Assembly (NCBI GenBank): GCA_934502885.1
Contig: CAKSUT010000001.1
Span: forward strand, 186,001 to 250,000
DNA length: 64,000 nucleotides
From: an uncultured Eubacteriales bacterium
GTDB lineage: Bacteria; Bacillota; Clostridia; Oscillospirales; CAG-382
Reading direction: 5' to 3'
Positions 57,856 through 64,000 of the stretch are shown here, in pieces; position 1 is the first letter of the stretch; each line of letters starts with the position of its first letter. The notes beneath the pieces were generated by a model. The model did not search any database, had not been told where the DNA came from, and saw only the letters and a list, made by a program, of their open reading frames with translations. Position numbers and translations under genes: made by a program.

Positions 57856-59178
57856 ATGGAAAGCGAAGTTTGCGCAAAGCCTTACCGAAACTACATAGAC
57901 GGCAACGGAATAAACAACGGCAGAGTGGTTCTTCATTCGGACATGAACAACTTTTTCGCGAGCGTTGAGTGTATGCTGAAACCGGAGCTTGCGGCGTTTC
58001 CCGTTGCGGTGTGCGGCAGCGAAGAGGACAGGCACGGCATAGTTCTTGCGAAAAACTACAAAGCAAAGGAATACGGCATAAAAACAGCCGAACCGGTATG
58101 TTCCGCGCTCAAAAAGTGTCCGAGGCTTGTTGTCGTCGAACCGCACTACGACCTTTACATGGAATACTCGCACCGCGCGAGAAAAATCTATTCGGACTAC
58201 ACCGACCGCGTCGAGCCTTTCGGTGCGGATGAGGCGTGGCTGGAGCTTACGAAATGTCACGGAGTGAACACTCTCTCGGACGGAATGCGCATTGCCGAAG
58301 AGATACGAGGCAGGATAAAGCGTGAGCTTGGGCTTACGGTATCGGTCGGCGTGAGCGACAACAAGGCGTTTGCAAAACTCGGTTCTGACTACAAAAAGCC
58401 GGATGCGGTCTCCGTCATGTCGCCGGAAAACTACGCCGAACGCATAATGCCGCTTGACATCTCGGAGCTTATCTTCGCAGGTCCGAAGACAGTCGCGCGC
58501 CTTTCGCGCTTCGGACTTCACAGCGTTGCGGACGTCGTAAAAAGCAGCCGTTCTTTTATGCGCACGCTTCTCGGCGTCGGAGGTGAAAATCTGTGGCTTT
58601 CCGCTTCGGGGTACGACGACTCTCCCGTCTCGCAGTTCGGCGAGTTTGTGCCGCTCAAGTCACTCGGAAACTCCTTCACTCCGCCAAGGGATCTTTCAAG
58701 CGACGAAGACGTAAGAGTACTTCTCACAATGCTTGCAGACACCGTTGCCTCCCGTCTGCGAAAGCACTCTCTCAAAGCCTCGGGAATATCGCTGAGCGTG
58801 CGTTCGTCCGAGCTTCGTACAAGCGAGAAGCAATGCTCTCTCGGAAAAGCCACAGACTGCACAAAGACGGTTTTCAAAGAGGCATACGCTCTTTTTTCGT
58901 CAAACTTCTCGGATATGCTTAAAGGCGGTATCAGGAGTATGGGCATTCGGTGCTTTTCCCTCTCTCCGGCAGGAGTCGGCATACAGCTTTCAATGTTCGA
59001 CGCCGACAGAGAACGGCTCGAAAAATTATCGAGGATAGACCGGACGGTGGACGCAATACGCAAAAGATACGGCAAGCACGCACTCGACAGCGGCATCATA
59101 TTCCGCGACCCGAGTCTTGCAGGAATAAAATCGTGCGACGAAACCGCAATGCGTTCCTCCTTCAGGCTTGAAAGTTAA
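57856..59178 (+). CDS. dinB: Y-family DNA polymerase (Pol IV/DinB-like)
   Basis: 440 residues. The translesion polymerase core has VLHSDMNNFFASVE (metal Asp), the fingers/palm ARKIYSDYTDRVEPFGADEAWLEL read in parts (catalytic Asp-Glu in FGADEAWL), and VSVGVSDNKAFAKLGSDYKKP. An HhH-like thumb (AGPKTVARLSRFGLHSVADV) and little-finger domain follow. The C-terminal block GIQLSMFD is a plausible beta-clamp-binding motif (QLSMF). The catalytic loop reads GADEAWL where most DinB have SIDEAYL or SIDEVYL, a change seen in some Clostridia. GGAGGT precedes the ATG. It is probably SOS-induced. Confidence 0.93.
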   Translation: MESEVCAKPYRNYIDGNGINNGRVVLHSDMNNFFASVECMLKPELAAFPVAVCGSEEDRHGIVLAKNYKAKEYGIKTAEPVCSALKKCPRLVVVEPHYDLYMEYSHRARKIYSDYTDRVEPFGADEAWLELTKCHGVNTLSDGMRIAEEIRGRIKRELGLTVSVGVSDNKAFAKLGSDYKKPDAVSVMSPENYAERIMPLDISELIFAGPKTVARLSRFGLHSVADVVKSSRSFMRTLLGVGGENLWLSASGYDDSPVSQFGEFVPLKSLGNSFTPPRDLSSDEDVRVLLTMLADTVASRLRKHSLKASGISLSVRSSELRTSEKQCSLGKATDCTKTVFKEAYALFSSNFSDMLKGGIRSMGIRCFSLSPAGVGIQLSMFDADRERLEKLSRIDRTVDAIRKRYGKHALDSGIIFRDPSLAGIKSCDETAMRSSFRLES

Positions 59179-59225
59179 ATTTCGTTAACAAATGTTACGA
59201 ATCGAGAAAATTTCCGTTTTTTCAC

Positions 59226-59254
59226 TTGACAAGGACGTATTTTGATTATAAAAT
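59226..59254 (+). promoter_or_regulatory. Promoter of the two membrane-protein genes
   Basis: TTGACA at 59226-59231, 17-base spacer, TAAAAT at 59249-59254. Confidence 0.82.
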
Positions 59255-59298
59255 ATGTACATTACTATATCCGCGAGTATATTTATTGAGGTGAAGAA

Positions 59299-60126
59299 AT
59301 GCGACATCCGAAGTTCGGAGAACTGAAAAAGCAGATAAAGAAAAACAAGCCGGTCTTTATTACCTACGCCGTACTTAGACTTATCGTTGTACTCATTCTC
59401 ATACGCTCTCTTTTCCGCGCGGACTATCAGAGTGCGTTTTACTGCGTTCTCACGCTTATTCTGTTTTTCATTCCGGCGTTCATGGAGAAAAACTTCGGCA
59501 TTGTTCTTCCGAACACTCTCGAAATATTCATTCTCGGTTTTGTCTTTGCGGCGGAAATACTCGGTGAACTTAACTGCTACTATCTCACCATTCCCCACTG
59601 GGACACAATGCTTCACACGATAAACGGCTTTCTGTGCGCGGCGTTCGGATTTTGCCTCGTTGACATTCTGACACGCAACAAAAACCTCAAATTCAGCCTC
59701 TCCCCGATTTACATGGCGATAGCGGCGTTCTGTTTTTCGATGACGATAGGCGTGCTGTGGGAATTCTTCGAGTTTTCGGCGGACTGCATTTTCGGCACGG
59801 ATATGCAGAAGGACACGGTACTCACGGCAATAAACTCCGTAACGCTCAATCCGAGCGGTGAAAACTCCGCCGTTAGCATAAAGAACATCACCACCACCGT
59901 CGTCAACGGCGAAAGACTCCCGATAGACGGGTATCTCGACATAGGTCTTTTCGACACTATGAAGGATCTCATGGTAAACTTTGTGGGAGCCGTCGTATTC
60001 AGCACAATAGGTTATTTCTATGTAAAGGCGCGCGGAAAGGGCAAATTCGCAAAGCACTTCATCCCCGAAATAGTCGAAGAGCCGTCAGAGGACGGAAGTA
60101 AAGGAGAAAATGAAACCGACATTTAA
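59299..60126 (+). CDS. Polytopic membrane protein, DUF2238/YjdF-like
   Basis: 275 residues and about six membrane segments. Two polar motifs lie in the membrane region: PHWDTMLHTINGFLCAAFGF and GVLWEFFEFSADCIFG. The HWD-x-x-x-H pattern plus a WEFFE pattern is what I associate with DUF2238 (YjdF) inner-membrane proteins. The C-terminal tail is charged and cytoplasmic. GAGGTGA precedes the ATG. It overlaps the next gene by 17 bases, so the two are coupled. Function unknown. Confidence 0.75.
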   Translation: MRHPKFGELKKQIKKNKPVFITYAVLRLIVVLILIRSLFRADYQSAFYCVLTLILFFIPAFMEKNFGIVLPNTLEIFILGFVFAAEILGELNCYYLTIPHWDTMLHTINGFLCAAFGFCLVDILTRNKNLKFSLSPIYMAIAAFCFSMTIGVLWEFFEFSADCIFGTDMQKDTVLTAINSVTLNPSGENSAVSIKNITTTVVNGERLPIDGYLDIGLFDTMKDLMVNFVGAVVFSTIGYFYVKARGKGKFAKHFIPEIVEEPSEDGSKGENETDI

Positions 60127-60430
60127 GGAACGGCTGAAAAAGCTGTATGACATGGTAAAAAAATTCGTAATCGACATCATACACAAGCTTGAAGACAGGC
60201 GCAACCTCGCGATATTCTTCTGTGTGCTTGCCGTGATGAGTGCGCCGATATGGCTGTTTTACCTTCTTGCGGTAATGTTCGACATAAAGGCGCTGTACGC
60301 CGTGGCGTCGGTTTATTGGGCATTCTGGGCAGGACCTATGACACCGTTCTTCCCTCTCTGCGTCGTGATAACGCTCGCAATAAGAAAGCTCTTGGATAAG
60401 TTCCTTTGGAACAAGGACAAAAAGAAATGA
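60110..60430 (+). CDS. Small membrane protein coupled to the DUF2238-like gene
   Basis: 106 residues. A basic amphipathic N-terminus (about 1-30) is followed by two hydrophobic segments (about 32-58 and 66-92) and a Lys-rich end. AAAGGAG sits before the ATG, inside the upstream gene. It is probably a partner or topological companion of that protein. The family is not recognised. Confidence 0.75.
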   Translation: MKPTFKERLKKLYDMVKKFVIDIIHKLEDRRNLAIFFCVLAVMSAPIWLFYLLAVMFDIKALYAVASVYWAFWAGPMTPFFPLCVVITLAIRKLLDKFLWNKDKKK

Positions 60431-60462
60431 GACGGCAAACGTCGGTTACACAAAAATACATA

Positions 60463-60500
60463 GTGCGCGGCACCGGATTTCACGTGCCGCGCACATTTTT
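60463..60500 (+). terminator. Terminator of the membrane-protein pair
   Basis: Perfect 11-bp stem GTGCGCGGCAC/GTGCCGCGCAC, then ATTTTTATT. Confidence 0.92.
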
Positions 60501-60553
60501 ATTGTCTTATGCATAGTATACATCAAACAACAAATAAAAGGCAGGCAAACGGT

Positions 60554-60799
60554 ATGATAGACAAGAACGCACTTGACGGTTTCTTAAAACTTTCCGACGA
60601 GGAAATGAGACTTAAGCTCGAAGAGGCGGCATCGGCGGCAGGCGCGGACAGAAGCAAGGTGAGAGTGCTTCTCGGGGACACGTCAAAACTGAGAAAAGTA
60701 ATATCGAGTCTCACTCCCGAAGACGCGGAGCGCATGATAAATATGTTCGGCCGCGGCAATGCGCAGAAAATTGCCGACGCACTCACGAAAAAGGACTGA
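60554..60799 (+). CDS. Small conserved clostridial protein (first of three)
   Basis: 81 residues, predicted all-helical and soluble: LDGFLKLSDEEMRLKLEEA, then DTSKLRKVISSLTPEDAERM. The start ATG 60554 has only a weak AAAGGCAGG upstream. It stands 44 bases ahead of the next small gene. Such helix-rich small proteins are common in Clostridia in this type of three-gene arrangement. I recall no assigned function. Confidence 0.7.
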   Translation: MIDKNALDGFLKLSDEEMRLKLEEAASAAGADRSKVRVLLGDTSKLRKVISSLTPEDAERMINMFGRGNAQKIADALTKKD

Positions 60800-60843
60800 G
60801 GCTTCAGCGGCGGTGTTTCACCGTGAAAGGATAAGGTGATATT

Positions 60844-61284
60844 ATGGACAATCCCCAGGACAAAATAAGCAAGCTTCTCTCGGATCCCGAGAACATAAAA
60901 ACCATAGCGCAGATTGCCGCAGGGTTCATGCCGGCATCAGGCACGCCGCAGAGCGGCACAGACGAAAAAGCCGGTGCGGAAAGCGCGGACGCCGCAGGCA
61001 ACGGTGAAAACTCCGCCGATACTGTCGGCAAAGCTGTCGGTGAGACATCCGCCGCACTGTCGGCCGAAAGCATCGCGGCATCAACACAAAGTGACGCGGA
61101 GATAGTCCCGGGCGGTCTTCTCGGAGGTCTTTTCGGAGACACCTTCACTCCGGAAAAGGTTGACAAGGGTATAGGCTTTCTGGGTGCGCTGAAACCATAC
61201 CTCGGCTCTCACAAAAAAGAGGTATGCGACATTATGATAAAGGCTCTCGGAGCAGCGAAACTGCTCACGATATACAAAAATTGA
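60844..61284 (+). CDS. Small conserved clostridial protein (second of three)
   Basis: 146 residues. Two conserved ends, DKISKLLSDPENIKTIAQIA (N-terminal) and LGALKPYLGSHKKEVCDIMI (C-terminal), flank an Ala/Ser/Gly-rich variable linker. The end pattern is typical of a family of clostridial proteins of unknown function. AAGGTGA precedes the ATG. Soluble, with no export signal. Confidence 0.75.
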   Translation: MDNPQDKISKLLSDPENIKTIAQIAAGFMPASGTPQSGTDEKAGAESADAAGNGENSADTVGKAVGETSAALSAESIAASTQSDAEIVPGGLLGGLFGDTFTPEKVDKGIGFLGALKPYLGSHKKEVCDIMIKALGAAKLLTIYKN

Positions 61285-61302
61285 AAGGAGGCGGCGATAC
61301 AT

Positions 61303-61893
61303 ATGTACAGCCGGAACTACAGCTACAACAGTCTTGACACCTCGTCCGCAAGGGATGTTGCGCAATCCTTTGCAAATGCGAAAAACGCCGCCGGTGCAAA
61401 AAGCGATATTCCCGTGAAAAGCTTTCCCGATATCGGAGCATACACGCACTTTGAAAAAGACGTCGGCAACGGAAGTCTGACTCCGAAGGACACACGCACG
61501 CCGATGCGCACTCAGCCGCCGAATGCCGTCGATACCCAAAACACGCAAAGCCCCGCCGCAGTCGGAAACAAGTCCGATATTTCCGAAAAAGCTGCCGATG
61601 CGGACAATGTGACAAAAGAAGCGGAATCGGCGGAGGACGAAAAGCCCGAGGCATCGGAGTCCGTCGCAAAGCACTCCGAAGCGGTGCAGACGGTAAGCCG
61701 CTCGGAGGAAAAGAGCATGGGGCTTGCAATGCGTCTGAAGCACGGACTTGAAAAGTATACTGGCGGACTCACTTCATCAATCGGCATTGACGACATACTT
61801 CTGACCGCCCTTCTCGTACTCTTTCTCACCGACGGCAGTGAGGAAAACGATTCGCTGATACCGATTATACTTCTTGCACTTATTCTGTTTTAA
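61303..61893 (+). CDS. C-terminally membrane-anchored small protein (third of three)
   Basis: 196 residues. A long, low-complexity, acidic and Ala/Ser-rich region (about 15-140) is followed by a conserved C-terminal end with two short hydrophobic stretches (IDDILLTALLVLFLTDGSEE and a final IPIILLALILF). That ending recurs in small clostridial, possibly sporulation-linked, proteins; this is from memory and unverified. AAAGGAGG precedes the ATG. The three genes 60554-61893 probably form one unit. Confidence 0.72.
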   Translation: MYSRNYSYNSLDTSSARDVAQSFANAKNAAGAKSDIPVKSFPDIGAYTHFEKDVGNGSLTPKDTRTPMRTQPPNAVDTQNTQSPAAVGNKSDISEKAADADNVTKEAESAEDEKPEASESVAKHSEAVQTVSRSEEKSMGLAMRLKHGLEKYTGGLTSSIGIDDILLTALLVLFLTDGSEENDSLIPIILLALILF

Positions 61894-61907
61894 CGCACAT
61901 AAAGAAA

Positions 61908-61933
61908 ACGGCGGAGCAGCAACGCTTCGCCGT
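61908..61933 (-). terminator. Possible terminator of the PHP genes
   Basis: Stem ACGGCG/CGCCGT around a 14-base loop; on the reverse strand it is followed by TTTTCTTT. Confidence 0.5.
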
Positions 61934-61948
61934 AATCTGTATTTATAC

Positions 61949-62908
61949 TCAAAAATCCTTACCGGTAATATACGCTCTTGTCATTGCATGGAGTCCGTCT
62001 TTGTCAACGGTATGGAACAGAATAAACTTTCCTATGTTCTCTCGGCTTATTGTCGCTTTCAGCTCGTTTACCGTTTCGCCCTGCGGCGCATTTACGAATT
62101 TTGTACAACGCGTATCGCAGAGCATTGCAATCTGCACGGCGTCGGTGGTCTTTACGTAAAGCTCGTCGCCGTCAATGCTTATCTCTTTAAACTGCGGTCC
62201 CATGGAGCAGTAGCAGTCGCCGGCGTCTATTGCGCCGATTACCGACGGATAGTCGAGCTTGTCCGCCATTATGTAGGTAAAGCCGCCGAAAGAGTCGTTG
62301 TAGGGTTCGGAGAACGGCAGACAGAAGCTGTGGTTATCGTCGGCACCTATAGGCAGAACATAGCGGCCGTTTCTGAGAAGATACATATATATTTCGGGAG
62401 TGAACGAAAGTGCGCCGCCGTAGTTTGCGGTAATGCAGTTGTAAAGTTCAAAGCCGTCAAATCCCTTTACCTTCAGATATTCATCCTCGGTAAAGAGCGA
62501 CCAGTTGGGGTGATTCGCAACAACTATACAGTTATTCGCCTTTGCCTCGGCGATAAGCTCGTTTATGTACTCAAAGCTGAAATTCTCCCCGTTGTACTTA
62601 AGCTGAAAATCGCTGTCGGGGTCGCGGCGGATTATGTTGAAGTGGAACGACTTTCTTAAGTTGAAGTTCTCCTTTCCGGGCTGTGAAACGTCGATCTCCG
62701 CCGCCGAAAGAGGGAGAAAATTCTCCTCGGCAAGGTCGCGGTGATCGTGTATCGTGCGGTGGTCGGAGAACGCAAAGACCGAATATCCTCTCTCCATGTA
62801 CGCTTCTTTGAGCTGTTCCACTGTGAGTTTTCCGTCGGAGAAAGTGCTGTGGCTGTGCATATTCGCTTTGTATTGCTTCTTTTCGGGTGAAATTAGATAT
62901 TTTTTCAT
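61949..62908 (-). CDS. PHP-domain metal-dependent phosphoesterase (second copy)
   Basis: 319 residues. The N-terminal PHP motif MHSHSTFSDGKL carries the His-x-His of the metal site, followed by FAFSDHRTIHDH, VVANHPNWSLF and GADDNHSF, the other metal-ligand motifs in normal order. The C-terminal part (about 240-319) is a beta domain. AAAGGAA lies about 13 bases before the ATG. PHP proteins hydrolyse nucleotides, histidinol phosphate or other phosphoesters; the target here is unknown. It is clearly paralogous to the upstream gene (23 bases away), which suggests a local duplication. Confidence 0.9.
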   Translation of the reverse strand: MKKYLISPEKKQYKANMHSHSTFSDGKLTVEQLKEAYMERGYSVFAFSDHRTIHDHRDLAEENFLPLSAAEIDVSQPGKENFNLRKSFHFNIIRRDPDSDFQLKYNGENFSFEYINELIAEAKANNCIVVANHPNWSLFTEDEYLKVKGFDGFELYNCITANYGGALSFTPEIYMYLLRNGRYVLPIGADDNHSFCLPFSEPYNDSFGGFTYIMADKLDYPSVIGAIDAGDCYCSMGPQFKEISIDGDELYVKTTDAVQIAMLCDTRCTKFVNAPQGETVNELKATISRENIGKFILFHTVDKDGLHAMTRAYITGKDF

Positions 62909-62931
62909 ATTTTTCGGTCATTCCTTTCGAT

Positions 62932-63981
62932 TTACGACAGATCTTTCAAAAAATCTGCGGCAAAAAGCGGATTCGTGTCGGCGAATTTACCGTGTTCGTC
63001 GCGGATATCGACTCTGATAAACTTTCCGACAAAGTCCGGATCAACATCGAACACCGCCTCCGTGATAAGCTCGCCCTTGCGCGCGATGGCAACCGGTGCG
63101 TCGCGTCCTTCGTTGAGAAGTCTTATCGAACGGACAGGAGAGCATTTTATGTACACTTTTCCGTCCTCGAAATATGCGCTCTCGAAGGTGGGTCCGGTGG
63201 AGGCATAAAAGTCGCCGTTTTCGAGTGCGGTCATGACGCTTTCATAGTCAAGCTTATCCGCGTATATCATCGTGAAGCCGCCGAAGGAGTCGCTGTCGGG
63301 AGACTTGAGAGGCATGGGGTTGTGGTTATCGTCCGAACATTCGCACCAAAGTCTCTTGCCGGAACGCAAAAGTCTGTCGTAAATGTGGTTTGAGTCCTCA
63401 ATGTGACCCACTTGCGCACAGCCGTGGTTGTACATTTCAATCGCCCAAAGACCGTTTATATTCTCGTAGTCGTGAAATGTCTGCATTGACCACGCCGGAT
63501 GGTTTACAGCGACAAGATAGCCGTTCTCGTTCGCTCTCTTTATGAAAGAGTTTATTCTCTCATCGGAGTATTCATCAACCGAAAAATCGCCGCAGTACTT
63601 CGGCATATAATCGGCGTCCCTGTTCGCCTGCTTATTCCAGCGCTTGATTTTCTCCATAATAGGGTCGATTACAACTGTGTTTGTCTCACGCTTTGCGTAA
63701 AGATTAAGGTGATAACAGCGTCTGTACTCGTGTCCCTTTTCGGGAACGTCAAGGTTGAAAGACGCCTCATAGCCGGTTATCGGCAGAAAGCTTTCATCTT
63801 TGAGTTCGGTATGGACGAAAGGTATCTCGTGGTCGGTATATGCGACTATCGAATATCCCCTTGCGGAGTACTCCGCCTTTATCTGTTCGGGAGTGAGCTT
63901 GCCGTCAGAAAACGTTGAATGGCAGTGAAGATTCGCCTTGTAGACTGATTTTCCTTCACTCGGAAAAAAGTGCTTTTTCAT
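62932..63981 (-). CDS. PHP-domain metal-dependent phosphoesterase (first copy)
   Basis: 349 residues. Metal motifs: LHCHSTFSDGKL, VAYTDHEIPFVH, LVAVNHPAWSM and CSDDNHNPM. The shared SDSFGGFTMIYADKLDYESV block with the downstream copy (NDSFGGFTYIMADKLDYPSV) shows close kinship. It is about 30 residues longer than that copy, with an insertion after YLLKLNLYAKRE-type strands (about 95-130). AAAGGAC precedes the ATG. Transcription presumably starts outside the window. Substrate unknown. Confidence 0.9.
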   Translation of the reverse strand: MKKHFFPSEGKSVYKANLHCHSTFSDGKLTPEQIKAEYSARGYSIVAYTDHEIPFVHTELKDESFLPITGYEASFNLDVPEKGHEYRRCYHLNLYAKRETNTVVIDPIMEKIKRWNKQANRDADYMPKYCGDFSVDEYSDERINSFIKRANENGYLVAVNHPAWSMQTFHDYENINGLWAIEMYNHGCAQVGHIEDSNHIYDRLLRSGKRLWCECSDDNHNPMPLKSPDSDSFGGFTMIYADKLDYESVMTALENGDFYASTGPTFESAYFEDGKVYIKCSPVRSIRLLNEGRDAPVAIARKGELITEAVFDVDPDFVGKFIRVDIRDEHGKFADTNPLFAADFLKDLS

Positions 63982-64000
63982 ATGTGAAATGTCCTTTCGC

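Noticed and set aside
1..64000. CRISPR arrays, tRNA, rRNA, insertion sequences
   Set aside because: No regularly spaced direct repeats, no cloverleaf with CCA/T-loop, no rRNA stretches and no transposase motif were seen. Small RNAs without a known signature could be missed.

Overview
The window reads as a chromosomal segment of an anaerobic, carbohydrate-degrading member of the Clostridia (Bacillota), probably from a gut or rumen community. The evidence is Gram-positive style control (strong AGGAGG ribosome sites, TTGACA/TATAAT promoters with spacers of almost always exactly 17 bases, many rho-independent terminators), SLH-anchored surface proteins, a dockerin-bearing enzyme, a PyrR attenuator, PlsY, and five AraC-family regulators beside sugar-related genes. 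The genetic code is standard: TAA and TGA both end well-recognised genes. No rRNA, tRNA, CRISPR array, transposase or prophage was seen.

Layout. 1-4.3 kb: end of an ApbE flavin transferase, L-fucose isomerase and a MATE exporter. 4.7-9.1 kb: a 1471-residue surface protein with SLH, Ca-binding repeats, a VWA domain and a class-3 lipase, with a sharp base-composition break inside the gene. 9.2-16.4 kb: two FAD oxidoreductase loci, each with an AraC regulator, one with an SDR and the other with a two-cluster ferredoxin, plus an RluA-type pseudouridine synthase. 16.5-20 kb: small reverse-strand genes (PPC/DUF296, two unknowns, a flavin reductase-like protein, an ArsC/Spx-like protein, one unknown). 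20-22.6 kb: pyrR-uraA behind a PyrR attenuator. 22.7-35.7 kb: two AraC regulators, an SLH/beta-helix protein interrupted by an in-frame TAA, and a 2625-residue GH27 alpha-galactosidase that also carries rhodanese, NPCBM, beta-helix, SGNH esterase and dockerin modules. 35.8-37.1 kb: an aminotransferase.

37.4-44.4 kb is the most interesting block. It is a Dlt-like operon: AMP-forming adenylation enzyme, GNAT acetyltransferase, carrier protein, MBOAT acyltransferase, and a DltD/AlgX-like SGNH domain fused to a CE4 polysaccharide deacetylase, followed by an AraC regulator. The parts suggest that an activated acyl or aminoacyl group is loaded on a carrier protein, passed across the membrane, and attached to a surface polymer, with deacetylation built into the last protein. 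44.5-50.2 kb holds GH39-, GH31- and GH99-like enzymes, each with its own promoter, a small membrane protein, and a patch of gene debris (48.2-48.9 kb). 50.3-57.6 kb is a reverse-strand, probably co-transcribed run (hemolysin III-like, GH63-like, aspartokinase, Der, PlsY, acyl-CoA synthetase). 57.8-64 kb: a Y-family polymerase with an SOS-like box in its promoter, membrane proteins, three small clostridial proteins of unknown function, and two tandem PHP phosphoesterases.

As a whole the segment combines uptake and breakdown of plant or mucin sugars (fucose, alpha-galactosides, xylosides and others) with a cell envelope built to display and modify surface polymers. Function calls rest on motif recognition by eye. 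No database search was run.
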